Positions 1-7,940 of a stretch of DNA of 26,756 nucleotides are shown one piece after another. The notes under the pieces were generated by a model. That model was not told the origin of the DNA, did no database searches, and saw only the letters and a list, made by a program, of their open reading frames with translations. How positions within the stretch are numbered: position 1 is the stretch's first letter; every line of letters starts with the position of its first letter. This DNA is from VRUE01 sp035997045 (GTDB lineage Bacteria > Actinomycetota > Thermoleophilia > Solirubrobacterales > 70-9), in contig DASYIY010000009.1 of NCBI GenBank assembly GCA_035997045.1, positions 1-26,756 of the forward strand, given 5' to 3'. Position numbers and translations under genes: made by a program.

Positions 1-17
1 GAAGGGCTGACGTATCC

Positions 18-37
18 CGGGGGGCTTCGGCCCCCCG
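18..37 (+). terminator. GC-rich hairpin with UUCG loop, possible terminator of the upstream gene
   Basis: An 8-bp perfect stem (CGGGGGGC / GCCCCCCG) closes a TTCG tetraloop, a very stable C(UUCG)G hairpin. No T-run follows, so it is not a textbook intrinsic terminator. It could end the gene lying left of the window or sit in the leader of the ETF-QO gene, whose start is 33 nt further on. Confidence 0.5.
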
Positions 38-70
38 ACGCCGTTCACCTGACGACGATTGGAGTAAGCG

Positions 71-1768
71 ATGCCGCCAGTAGCACCGAGTGAGTTCCCG
101 CCGCCGTTCGACCCGGCCGACGTGATCGGCCCGCCGACCGACGCCGAGGACGAGCGGATTGAGGTCGGCATCGCGATCGTCGGCGGCGGCCCCGCCGGGC
201 TCGCCTGCGCCAACAAGATCATGCAGTTGCTCGAGAACGAGCCGGAGCTGACCGAGAAGCTCGGCGAAGTCCCAGTAGCGGTGATCGAGAAGGGCAAGGT
301 CGCGGGAGCGCATCTGCTCTCCGGGGCGAACATGAAGCCCTCGGCGATGGAAGAGCTCTTCCCCGACCTGCCCAAGTCGGAGTGGCCGGTCTTCCAGGAG
401 GTCACCAAGGACGCGGTTTATCTCTTGACCTCGAAGGCAGCGCTGCCGCTGAAGCCGATGCCGCCGAACTTCCGCAACCACGGCAACTACGTCACCTCGG
501 TCTCGAAGCTGGGCCGCTTCCTGGCCGAGAAAGCCGAGGAGGCCGGCGTCTACATCCTCTCCGAGACCGCGGCGACCAAGCTGCTGGTCGAGGACCGGGT
601 CGTCAAGGGCATCCGCTCCGGCGACCGCGGCCGCGGCAAGGAGGGCGAAGAGCTGGGCAACTTCGAGCCCGGCTCCGACGTCGTCGCCAAGGCCACAGTC
701 CTCGCCGAGGGCACGGTCGGCCACCTCACCTACGCCGCCTACGACTACTTCGACATGCACGGTGCCGACCCGATGCGCTGGGAGCTCGGGGTCAAGGAGG
801 TCTGGGAGGTTCCCAAGCCGCTCGACCGGGTGATTCACACGATGGGCTGGCCGCTGCGCAAGTCGCCGAAATACAACGAGTTCGGCGGCACCTTCATCTA
901 CCCGATGGGCGAGGACAAGCTCTGCATCGGTCTGGTCGCCGGCCTCGACTACACCGACGCGACCTTCTCGGTCCACGACGCCCTGCAGCTGATCAAGACC
1001 CACCCCTTCATCAAGGACCTGCTCGAGGGCGGCAAACGTGTCGCCTGGGGCGCGAAGACGATCCCCTCCGGCGGATACTTCGCGATGCCGAAGCGACTTG
1101 CCGTGCCCGGCATGGTGGTCGCCGGCGACGCGGCCAGCATGGTCAACGTGCCGACCCTGAAGGGCGTCCACTACGCGATGCACGCGGGGATGTACGCGGC
1201 GGAGACGATCGTCGAGTCGCTCAAGCAAGACTCGGTCAACTTCGAGGCCTACGACGAGAAGGTCCACAAATCGCTGATCGAGAAGGACCTCTACGAATCG
1301 CGCAACATGCGCCAGCCCTTCTCCAAAGGCTTCTTCCTCGGCGGTGCCATGGCCTCGGCGATGACCGTGACCAAAGGCAACTTTCCCGGCGGTCACTGGA
1401 AGCAGGAGCACGACTCCGAGGTCGAGATGGACCTGGGCAAGGCGGGCGAGATGTACGTCAAGCCCGACAACGAGCTCACCTTCGCCAAGCTCGACTCGGT
1501 CTTCCTCTCCGGCAACGCGACCCGCGACGACGCGCCCAACCACGTCCGCATCCAGACCAAGGTGCCGCGCGAGATCGCCCAGACCTGGGTCTCGATGTGC
1601 CCGGCGCAGGTCTACGAGATTCCCGATGAGCAGCTTGAGAACGGCGGCGACGAGGTCGACGTTCACGTCACCGCCTCCAACTGCGTGCAGTGCGGTGCGA
1701 TCACCGCCAAGGGCGGCCGCCTTACGTTGCCCGAGGGTGGCGACGGGCCGCTTTACCAAGAGACGTAG
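71..1768 (+). CDS. Electron transfer flavoprotein-ubiquinone oxidoreductase (ETF-QO)
   Basis: This FAD and iron-sulfur membrane-associated enzyme passes electrons from reduced electron transfer flavoprotein (fatty-acid and amino-acid oxidation) to the quinone pool. The 565-residue chain has a Rossmann FAD-binding motif GGGPAGL at residues 38-44, a second FAD-contact region VVAGDAASMVNVPTLKG near 349-365, and a C-terminal ferredoxin-like segment ending PEGGDGP. Length agrees with the family. The ATG is preceded by GGAG with 6-nt spacing. In the C-terminal cluster segment only C510, C538 and C541 are present. The family pattern is one Cys followed by CxxCxxC, and the last ligand position (544) is Ile. 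The segment is also about four residues shorter than usual. No ETF subunit genes lie within the window. Family assignment is firm; intact cluster chemistry is uncertain. Confidence 0.93.
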   Translation: MPPVAPSEFPPPFDPADVIGPPTDAEDERIEVGIAIVGGGPAGLACANKIMQLLENEPELTEKLGEVPVAVIEKGKVAGAHLLSGANMKPSAMEELFPDLPKSEWPVFQEVTKDAVYLLTSKAALPLKPMPPNFRNHGNYVTSVSKLGRFLAEKAEEAGVYILSETAATKLLVEDRVVKGIRSGDRGRGKEGEELGNFEPGSDVVAKATVLAEGTVGHLTYAAYDYFDMHGADPMRWELGVKEVWEVPKPLDRVIHTMGWPLRKSPKYNEFGGTFIYPMGEDKLCIGLVAGLDYTDATFSVHDALQLIKTHPFIKDLLEGGKRVAWGAKTIPSGGYFAMPKRLAVPGMVVAGDAASMVNVPTLKGVHYAMHAGMYAAETIVESLKQDSVNFEAYDEKVHKSLIEKDLYESRNMRQPFSKGFFLGGAMASAMTVTKGNFPGGHWKQEHDSEVEMDLGKAGEMYVKPDNELTFAKLDSVFLSGNATRDDAPNHVRIQTKVPREIAQTWVSMCPAQVYEIPDEQLENGGDEVDVHVTASNCVQCGAITAKGGRLTLPEGGDGPLYQET

Positions 1769-1798
1769 CGGGGGGCCCCGGCCTTCTGCGCCGCTGGG

Positions 1799-1804
1799 TA
1801 GGGT
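1799..1804 (+). promoter_or_regulatory. Putative -10 box of the DMT transporter gene (leaderless type)
   Basis: TAGGGT (TANNNT pattern) lies 6 nt before the GTG start at 1811, with no Shine-Dalgarno between them. The spacing would place transcription initiation at or next to the start codon. No convincing -35 is seen. Supported mainly by recurrence of the same geometry at other genes in this window. Confidence 0.35.
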
Positions 1805-1810
1805 CGGCTC

Positions 1811-2680
1811 GTGATTGCCCTTGGGATCGTTGCGGCGGTTGGAGCTTCTTTGCTCTACAACGCGTCGATTGCTTTTCAGGCGCTGGAGGCTCGGGAGGTG
1901 CCGGGGGAGCACTCGCTGCGGCCCTCCCTGATCGGGAAGCTGCTGAGGAACAAGCGGTGGCTTGGAGCCACGGCGCTGGGGTTTGCTGGGTGGCCGCTGG
2001 AGATTGGGGCGCTGCTGCTGGCGCCGCTTACCGTCGTGCAGCCTTGTCTGGCCAGTGGGCTGATTCTGTTGCTCTGGCTGGGAGCGAAGAAGCTGGGAGA
2101 GGCTCCTGGGAAGCGGGAGTGGACGGCTGTGGCAGCGATCGTGGTCGGGGTGGCTGGCGTTGCGTTGGCGGCGCCGGATCGAACTACTGACCATGCTGGA
2201 GCTGGAGCCATTGCATTGGCGCTCGCTCTGGTCGCGACCCCGATTGCCGCGCCCTACGCCTTGCGCGGACGGGCTGCCGCACTTGGATGGCTGCCAGTCG
2301 TCAGCGCCGGCTTTGGCTATGCCTGGACCGCGATTGCCAGCAAGCTGCTCACCGATGAGCTGGCTGCGGGCGCGCTCGCGATTGCTGTCGCCTGGCTTGC
2401 CACCGCGGCGGCCTCCGAGGGTCTTGCTCTGCTGAGCGAGATGAGCGCCCTGCAGCGCCGTCCCGCCACCCACGTCGCCCCGGTGATGTTTGCCATCCAG
2501 GTGCTTGTGCCGGTCCTGCTGGCGCCGCTGATCTTCGGTGAGTCATGGGGATCGACGCCGCTCGGGGGGGTTGCGCTGGTCGCCTCGATCGCGGTTGCGG
2601 TCGCCGGAACTGTCCTGCTTGCGGGCTCGCGCACGGTCGGCGCGGTGATCGAAAACGCTCATTCCGGCGATTCCAGCTGA
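1811..2680 (+). CDS. DMT-superfamily (EamA-like) multi-spanning membrane transporter
   Basis: This 289-residue, very hydrophobic protein has about nine or ten predicted transmembrane helices in two halves: residues ~1-120, then a polar linker around PDRTTDHAG, then ~130-275. This is the layout of drug/metabolite-transporter permeases. The substrate cannot be read from the sequence; NIPA-like Mg2+ transporters have a similar layout and are an alternative. The first helix starts right at the GTG chosen here, and no SD precedes it. It follows the ETF-QO gene by 42 nt but probably has its own -10 element. The C-terminus (ENAHSGDSS) is short and polar. The first half of the gene looks less C-biased at third positions than its neighbours. 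Confidence 0.7.
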   Translation: MIALGIVAAVGASLLYNASIAFQALEAREVPGEHSLRPSLIGKLLRNKRWLGATALGFAGWPLEIGALLLAPLTVVQPCLASGLILLLWLGAKKLGEAPGKREWTAVAAIVVGVAGVALAAPDRTTDHAGAGAIALALALVATPIAAPYALRGRAAALGWLPVVSAGFGYAWTAIASKLLTDELAAGALAIAVAWLATAAASEGLALLSEMSALQRRPATHVAPVMFAIQVLVPVLLAPLIFGESWGSTPLGGVALVASIAVAVAGTVLLAGSRTVGAVIENAHSGDSS

Positions 2681-2716
2681 ATTCCAGCCGGTTCGGGTCC
2701 GCCATCGCTGCTAGCC

Positions 2717-3817
2717 TTGCGGCGCCTCCTGCCCGTCCGTCCGCGGAGGCAAACTCCCAGCCACACTCACCAAGGAGCCACCGTAGGGTCCGCAGAGACA
2801 ACCCGGCCCGACGCGACCAAGTTCGCGATCGGGTTCGACCATCGCGACCGCAGCCGCTTGTTCGAGCTATGGACCGGTGTCCTCGATTCCGAGCAGTGGT
2901 CGGAGGGCCGGATGCTGGACGCCTTCGAGCAGCGCTGGGCGGAATGGAACGGGCTGCCGAGCCTCGGCCTCTCGAGCTGGGCCGGTGGCGCGCTGGCGGC
3001 GCTCGAGTTCGCCGGCGTGCGCGGCGAGACCGTGCTCTGCCCTTCCAACACCTTCATGGCGACGCCACTGGCGGCGATCAACGCCGGCGCTGAGGTCGAG
3101 TTCGTCGATTGCAACCGTGACGACCTCTGCATGTCCTTCGCCGACTTCGAGGCGAAGGCCGAGAAGCACAAGCCGAAGGCCGCGATCCTCGTCCACATCG
3201 GCGGCCACATCGCCTTCGAGGCCGAGCGCATCGCCGAGTACTGCCGCGCCCAAGGGATCTTCCTGCTCGAGGACTGCGCCCACGCCCACGGCGCCGAGTG
3301 GAATGAGCGCCGACCGGGCGGCTTCGGCGACGCCGGCGTCTACTCGCTCTACGCGACCAAGACCGTGTCGACGGGCGAGGGTGGGGTGCTCGTCTCCGGC
3401 AACGCCGACCTGATCGAGTTCGCCCGCAAGTTCCGCAACTACGGCAAGTTCGAGCACGAGGTCGATGGCCTCAACTTCCGCATGAGCGAGTTCACGGCCG
3501 CCCTCGGCCTGGTCCAGGCCGACCGCATGGAGGAGATCGTCGCTTGGAAGAACGAGTACGCGCGCGAGCACCTCGACGCTCTGCACCCCTCGCGGCTCGA
3601 GCTCCCCGAGGGGATGATCTCGGGCCTCTACAAGTACCTCGTCTTCGACCCGATCGAGAAGTCCACCGGCCGTGTCTACGAAGAGCCCTGTCACCGCATC
3701 ATGGGACGCTCCGACGAGCTGCCCAATACCGACTGGGTGGCAGAGAACCACTGGTGCGTGCCGCTCTACTACCGCCCGGAGAGCCGCGAGCCGGCTCTCG
3801 GCAAGGAGGCCTCATGA
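2717..3817 (+). CDS. DegT/DnrJ/EryC1/StrS-family PLP sugar aminotransferase
   Basis: This fold-type I PLP enzyme belongs to the family that transfers an amino group to a 3- or 4-keto nucleotide sugar. Numbering from the TTG at 2717 (366 residues), the PLP-pyridine aspartate is D186 in FLLEDCAHAHGA and the Schiff-base lysine is K215 in LYATKTVSTGEGG, both in family context. Recognisable homology begins near residue 36 (FAIGFDHRD), so the first ~22 residues are probably not translated; the likeliest true start is at codon 23, beside a strong SD but written GTA. The C-terminus is shorter than in typical members and ends in the ATGA overlap with the next gene. This suggests translational coupling with the epimerase-glycosyltransferase. 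Substrate unknown; a keto-sugar nucleotide is inferred from family and neighbour. Confidence 0.88.
   Translation: MRRLLPVRPRRQTPSHTHQGATVGSAETTRPDATKFAIGFDHRDRSRLFELWTGVLDSEQWSEGRMLDAFEQRWAEWNGLPSLGLSSWAGGALAALEFAGVRGETVLCPSNTFMATPLAAINAGAEVEFVDCNRDDLCMSFADFEAKAEKHKPKAAILVHIGGHIAFEAERIAEYCRAQGIFLLEDCAHAHGAEWNERRPGGFGDAGVYSLYATKTVSTGEGGVLVSGNADLIEFARKFRNYGKFEHEVDGLNFRMSEFTAALGLVQADRMEEIVAWKNEYAREHLDALHPSRLELPEGMISGLYKYLVFDPIEKSTGRVYEEPCHRIMGRSDELPNTDWVAENHWCVPLYYRPESREPALGKEAS
2772..2777 (+). promoter_or_regulatory. Strong Shine-Dalgarno facing a GTA codon
   Basis: AAGGAG is a near-perfect ribosome binding site. Five nt after it (position 2783) and in frame with the aminotransferase lies GTA, where a GTG or ATG would be expected. 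Either translation starts elsewhere (TTG 2717 or TTG 2858), the base is a sequence error or mutation of GTG, or GTA is used as a weak start. Confidence 0.5.
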
Positions 3818-6147
3818 GGGTCCTGGTAACCGGAGGCGGTGGCTTCATCGGCTCCCACGTGGTCGACCGCCTGATCGATCGAGGCATCACCCCGCGCATC
3901 TTCGACCTCAGCGCCTCGCCCTACCACACGCCTCTGGAGGTCGAGACCTTCACCGGCTCGATTACCGACTCCGCCAACCTCGACCTGGCGATGCGCGACT
4001 GCGATGCCGTCATCCACCTCGCCGCCGTCGCCGACGTCTCCCATGTCCTCGCCGACCCGGTCCTGGCCGAGGAGGTCAACACCCGCGGCACCCTCAACGT
4101 GCTCGAGGCCGCCTGCCGTGCCAAAGTCGGCCGCGTCGTCTACGGCTCCACCACCTGGGCCTACAGCGACTGCGTCGAGCAGGAGGTCAACGAGGAAACT
4201 CCGATTCCGGCGCCCCGCCACCTCTACACCGCGACCAAGCTGGCGGGGGAGACCTACTGCTCCGGCTACGCCGAGCTCTACGACCTCGAGAGCACCGTGC
4301 TGCGTTTCGGCATCCCCTACGGGCCGCGTGCCCGTGCCGCCGGCGTCGTCGCCAAGTTCACCGACCTCGCCTTTGAAGGAAAGTCGCTGACGATCGCCGG
4401 CGACGGCAGTACGACTCGCAGCTTCATTTACGTCGAGGATCTCGCCGACGGCATACTCGCTGCGCTCGCCCCCGAGGCCGCCAATCGCACCTACAACCTC
4501 TCCGGCGACGAGATCGTGACGATCCTCGAAATCGCCGAGCGGGTGCAGGAAAACACCGATGACTGCGAGATCGTCCACACGCCGCCGCGCCCCGGCGACT
4601 TCCCCGGCAAGGTGATCTCAAACGAGCGCGCGCTCGAGGAGCTCGGCTGGAAAGCCGAAACGAGCTTCCGCGAAGGGGTAAAAAAGTACGTCGAATGGGT
4701 GCGCTGCACGACCCGGCCGCCGGACCCGATCCCCGGCAAGAAGCCCTCGCTGAACGGCAACGACCACGCTGCCGGTGCCCTGCTCTCCGGCGCCGCTCGC
4801 GCCGAGGAGCGAGCCCCCCGGGTGCTGATCCTGAGCGCCGACATCGGCGAGGGCCACGACCTGCCGGCGCGGATCATCAAGGCGGATCTCGAAGAAGAGG
4901 TTCCCGGGGTCGAGGTGGAGATCGCCAATGGCCTCGAGGCGATGGGAAAGATCTCCGCCACGGTCCTGCGCAACGGTTCCAAGCTGACCTTCCGCTGGAT
5001 GCCCTGGCTGTTCGACATCCAGTACTGGCTGATCACCAAGTTCGCTCCGGCCCGCTGGCTCTTCCACCACATGGGCTACGTGTTCTCCGGTCGCGGCCTG
5101 CTCAAGGTGATCGAGGAGTACGACCCCGACGCCGTCATCTCCACCTACCCCGGAGTGACCGCGGTGCTGGGCATGCTGCGCGAGAACCGGCGCCTGGACA
5201 TCCCGGTGCAGTCGGCAATCACCGACCTCGCTGGGCTGCGCTACTGGGCTCATCCCGGGGTCGACTTGCACTACGTCACCCACCCGGAGTCGATCGAGGA
5301 GGTCGAGAAGCTGGTCGGTCCGGGGACCGTCGAGTGGGTCCGCCCGCCGATCTCCCGTGACTTCCTGATGCCGCGCACCCGCCGCGACGCCCGCGAGGCA
5401 CTTGGCGTTCCGGCCCATGCGCGGATCGTGCTCGTTTCCGGCGGCGGCTGGGGAATCGGCGACCTCGAGGGAGCGATCCGCTCGGCCCTCTCCGAGGACG
5501 CTCTGGTCGTCTGCATCACCGGCCGAAACGACATCGCCCGCGAGAAGCTGGAGAGTACTTTTGCCGGCAACGAGCAGGTCCGCATCCTCGGCTTCACCGA
5601 GCAGATGAGCGACTGGATGGCGGCCGCCGACGCGATGATCCACGCGACTGCAGGCCTGACCGTGCTCGAGGCCCACATCCGCGGCTGCCCGGTGGTCTCC
5701 TACGGCTTCTCGGCCGGTCACCTGCGGGCCAACAACGCGGCTTTCGAACGCTTCGGCCTGGCCGAGGTTGCAGGCTCTCAGCACGAGCTGGGGTCGGTCC
5801 TGCGCCACGTCACCCGCGAGCGCCGCTCGCCGGACTCCTCCTTCGCCTCGTTGCCCTCGCTCGCCTCGCGCGTGCTCACCGTGCGTCCGCGGGTGCGCCC
5901 GCAGCCGGTCTGGCGCCTGCGCACGGAGCGAGTAGCGACGGCCGTCGCTCTCGCCCTGATCGCGGTCATCATGCTGTTCACCGTGATCGACCGCGAAGCT
6001 CCTTACAAGGTGGTTGCCAAGCCCTTGGAGGGTCGCATCCACTTCGGCAAGGACAACGACACCCCGGCGCCCGCCGTCGAAAGCTCCAAGCCGGCGCAGC
6101 CGGCTCCCGTTTCAAGTCAGCAGGCGGCCGCCAGCAGCGGGCATTGA
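3814..6147 (+). CDS. Fusion: NAD-dependent sugar epimerase/dehydratase + MGDG-synthase-like glycosyltransferase + C-terminal TM anchor
   Basis: The ATG at 3814 overlaps the previous stop (ATGA) and gives 777 residues. An open stretch upstream in this frame is antisense-free but shadowed by the aminotransferase, so it is not used. Residues 1-300 are an extended SDR: GGGGFIG at 7-13 binds NAD(P), S/T lies around 112-114, and Y138-x3-K142 is the catalytic pair. A linker (~300-333) leads to a GT-B glycosyltransferase of the MGDG-synthase/processive diacylglycerol glucosyltransferase type: SADIGEGHD at 341-349, DLAGLRYW near 471-478, VSGGGWGIGD at 541-550, TAGLTVLEA at 612-620. Residues ~706-725 form one transmembrane helix preceded by RLRTER, followed by a ~50-residue Pro/Ala/Ser tail. 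Known relatives glycosylate diacylglycerol, and the two activities are normally separate proteins. The product is probably a membrane glycolipid carrying an SDR-modified sugar (inference). Confidence 0.9.
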   Translation: MRVLVTGGGGFIGSHVVDRLIDRGITPRIFDLSASPYHTPLEVETFTGSITDSANLDLAMRDCDAVIHLAAVADVSHVLADPVLAEEVNTRGTLNVLEAACRAKVGRVVYGSTTWAYSDCVEQEVNEETPIPAPRHLYTATKLAGETYCSGYAELYDLESTVLRFGIPYGPRARAAGVVAKFTDLAFEGKSLTIAGDGSTTRSFIYVEDLADGILAALAPEAANRTYNLSGDEIVTILEIAERVQENTDDCEIVHTPPRPGDFPGKVISNERALEELGWKAETSFREGVKKYVEWVRCTTRPPDPIPGKKPSLNGNDHAAGALLSGAARAEERAPRVLILSADIGEGHDLPARIIKADLEEEVPGVEVEIANGLEAMGKISATVLRNGSKLTFRWMPWLFDIQYWLITKFAPARWLFHHMGYVFSGRGLLKVIEEYDPDAVISTYPGVTAVLGMLRENRRLDIPVQSAITDLAGLRYWAHPGVDLHYVTHPESIEEVEKLVGPGTVEWVRPPISRDFLMPRTRRDAREALGVPAHARIVLVSGGGWGIGDLEGAIRSALSEDALVVCITGRNDIAREKLESTFAGNEQVRILGFTEQMSDWMAAADAMIHATAGLTVLEAHIRGCPVVSYGFSAGHLRANNAAFERFGLAEVAGSQHELGSVLRHVTRERRSPDSSFASLPSLASRVLTVRPRVRPQPVWRLRTERVATAVALALIAVIMLFTVIDREAPYKVVAKPLEGRIHFGKDNDTPAPAVESSKPAQPAPVSSQQAAASSGH

Positions 6148-6845
6148 TCGGAGCGCTGCTCGGCGCGGGGGCCACGGCGGCCACCGTTCTGCACGCCGGC
6201 CCGGCGCTGGCTCCGATCGTTCCGGGCATTGGCCCGGCGCTGCAGATAGAGCTTCGACGGGAGGGCGTCGACGGAGTCGCGCTCACCTTCGACGACGGTC
6301 CCCACCCGCAGGGGACTCCGGCAGTGCTGGAGACCCTGCGCGAGGCGGGAGCCACTGCGACCTTCTTTCTCGCCGGCGAGCAGGTAGTGAGGCGTCCCTC
6401 GCTGGCGGCTGAGATCGTCGCCGCCGGCCACCGGGTCGAGTTGCACTGCCACCGCCACCGTAACCTGCTGCGACTCGGCGTGCGGGAGTTCCTCGACGAC
6501 GCCGAACGGGGCCGCGCCGCGATCGAGGAGGCGAGTGGGCAAGCGATCGCCGACTACCGCCCGCCGTACGGCATCTTCAGCGGCTCGACCCTGCGCGCCG
6601 TGCGTCGCCGCGGCTGGCGGCCGGTGCTCTGGTCACGCTGGGGGAAGGACTGGCGCAGGAATGCCAGCGCCGAGTCGATTGCGCGTCGCTCCAGCACCGG
6701 CATCCGGGCCGGCGACATCGTCCTCCTCCACGACGCCGACTACTACAGCGCGCGCGGCTCCTGGGTGCGCACGGCGGCAGCGCTGCCGCTCATCCTCGAG
6801 GAGCTCGACAGCCGCGGGCTGAAGACGACCTCGCTTCGCCGCTGA
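6144..6845 (+). CDS. NodB-type polysaccharide deacetylase (carbohydrate esterase 4 family)
   Basis: This 233-residue protein starts at TTG 6144, which overlaps the previous stop as TTGA. Residues 1-30 are a hydrophobic, Ala/Gly-rich segment that looks like a signal or anchor, so the enzyme probably acts outside the membrane. CE4 motifs are in order: TFDDGP (catalytic base and metal Asp, D50-D51), H101-x3-H105 as metal ligands, RPPYG at 139-143, and LLHDAD at 194-199 with the last catalytic His. Family members remove N-acetyl groups from GlcNAc-type sugars. Position at the end of an operon with an aminotransferase and a glycolipid-type glycosyltransferase suggests it trims an acetylated amino sugar on a surface glycolipid or glycan. 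That substrate is inference. Confidence 0.88.
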   Translation: MIGALLGAGATAATVLHAGPALAPIVPGIGPALQIELRREGVDGVALTFDDGPHPQGTPAVLETLREAGATATFFLAGEQVVRRPSLAAEIVAAGHRVELHCHRHRNLLRLGVREFLDDAERGRAAIEEASGQAIADYRPPYGIFSGSTLRAVRRRGWRPVLWSRWGKDWRRNASAESIARRSSTGIRAGDIVLLHDADYYSARGSWVRTAAALPLILEELDSRGLKTTSLRR

Positions 6846-7023
6846 GAAGGCGGCGCGATCGTCCAATGCTCGCAGCCAGCGAAGGCCTCGTCGAGGCGCT
6901 GCGCCATCGTGCTCCTGGGCCTGTCCTGGTCGAAGATCTCCTGAGCCATGGCTCTCCGTCCTGTAGGGGGCGTTGCAACAGGATGCCCCTCCCGTCAGAC
7001 GAAAAACCTGCAAGTAGCGAAAG

Positions 7024-7046
7024 AGAACGCGCAGCTTGCGCGTTCT
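7024..7046 (-). terminator. Perfect hairpin just after the hydrolase gene, probable terminator
   Basis: A 10-bp perfect inverted repeat (AGAACGCGCA / TGCGCGTTCT) with a 3-nt loop lies 3 nt beyond the hydrolase stop on the minus strand. In that direction it is followed by CTTTCGC, a weak T-stretch. The 200 bp between it and the deacetylase stop contains no gene I can support. Confidence 0.6.
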
Positions 7047-7049
7047 GCC

Positions 7050-7892
7050 TCAGTTCGCTGCGACGAACGATGCGATCTCGTCGGCCAGACGCTGCGGTTG
7101 GTCGAGCGCGACGAACGTACTTGCACCGGAGATCTCGACGATGCGGGCGTTCGGCGTCTCTCTTACCAGCCGCTCGGCGTACTTGATCGGGAAGAGCTTG
7201 TCGCCGGGAGCCCAGGTCAGCAGGACCGGGAGGTCGGAGCTGCTCAGCTTCTCGGCTGCCGCCAGCGTGTAGCGCTTGTTCATCCCGGCCGTGACCTTCT
7301 TCGTGTCGTGCTTGACGCCCGCGTCGTGCATCACTGGGCTCATCCAGGAGGCGATCAGGTCGTCTGGGATCTTGGTCTTGGCAAAGGGCTTGAAGGCGCC
7401 GCGGGCGAGGGCGCCGATGCGGAAAGGTGCAGCCAGCATGGTCATGCCGCCGGGCAGCTTGGCAAGCGGCGGCATTGCCTTGAAGATCCCCGGCGGGAAG
7501 TTCTCGTGGGTGTCGCAGTTGGTCAGCACAAGGCGGCCGATTCGCTGTGGGTGGCGGGTGACGAGGACCTGCGACATCGCGCCGCCGGAATCGTTGCCGA
7601 CGATCGTCACGTCGTTGAGCTCGAGCTTCGTGAGGAAGCTGTCGAGGAGCGCGGCGATGCCCGGAGGGGAGAGGTCTGCGCTCGGGTTCATCGCCACCTG
7701 GTGGGCGCCCAGCGGCCAGTCCGGTGCGATGCAGCGACAGCGATCGGAGAGGCGGTCGACGACGCCGTCCCAGAGGCGCCCGTCGACGAGGAAGCCGTGG
7801 ACGAAGACGACTGGCTTTCCCTCGCCGGCTTCGCGGTAGCGGATGCGACCGGCGGGAAGCTCGATCTCATGGCGCTGATCTGATTGGCTCAT
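7050..7892 (-). CDS. Alpha/beta-fold hydrolase with Asp nucleophile, haloalkane-dehalogenase-like
   Basis: This 280-residue single-domain hydrolase has an oxyanion-hole motif HGFLVDG at 32-38. The nucleophile elbow reads GNDSG at 99-103, giving D101 as nucleophile as in haloalkane and fluoroacetate dehalogenases rather than Ser. GD at 230-231 (D231) sits where the acid residue usually is. The catalytic His normally precedes FVxxDQP near the C-terminus; here the stretch is GASTFVALDQP with Thr259 at that place, so no catalytic His is visible. Without it, hydrolysis of a covalent Asp-ester would be impaired in classical dehalogenases, so substrate and activity are unknown. The start has a clear SD (GAGGAGG, about 5 nt away). 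It is divergent from a TetR-type regulator with a shared palindrome. Confidence 0.83.
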   Translation of the reverse strand: MSQSDQRHEIELPAGRIRYREAGEGKPVVFVHGFLVDGRLWDGVVDRLSDRCRCIAPDWPLGAHQVAMNPSADLSPPGIAALLDSFLTKLELNDVTIVGNDSGGAMSQVLVTRHPQRIGRLVLTNCDTHENFPPGIFKAMPPLAKLPGGMTMLAAPFRIGALARGAFKPFAKTKIPDDLIASWMSPVMHDAGVKHDTKKVTAGMNKRYTLAAAEKLSSSDLPVLLTWAPGDKLFPIKYAERLVRETPNARIVEISGASTFVALDQPQRLADEIASFVAAN

Positions 7893-7940
7893 TGCGTCCT
7901 CCTCGGAAGCTTGTTTTCGGCAGTGGAGGGCAGTAAGCTA

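Noticed and set aside
382..1629. 415-codon plus-strand frame inside the ETF-QO gene
   Set aside because: Arg/Gly/Ala-rich translation without motifs; a GC-skew shadow of the real gene.
3544..3813. 90-codon N-terminal extension of the epimerase-GT frame
   Set aside because: Lies inside the aminotransferase gene in another frame, is Arg-rich, and precedes the clear Rossmann start at ATG 3814.
4618..6042. 474-codon minus-strand frame
   Set aside because: Antisense to the GT domain; low-complexity Gly/Asp/Val/His translation typical of antisense in high-GC DNA.
6743..6949. 68-codon minus-strand frame beginning MAQEIFDQDRP after a GGAG
   Set aside because: The first ~35 residues look protein-like, but it runs antisense into the deacetylase and has no recognisable family; not strong enough to list.
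6948..7883. 311-codon plus-strand frame
   Set aside because: Exact antisense of the alpha/beta hydrolase, no motifs.
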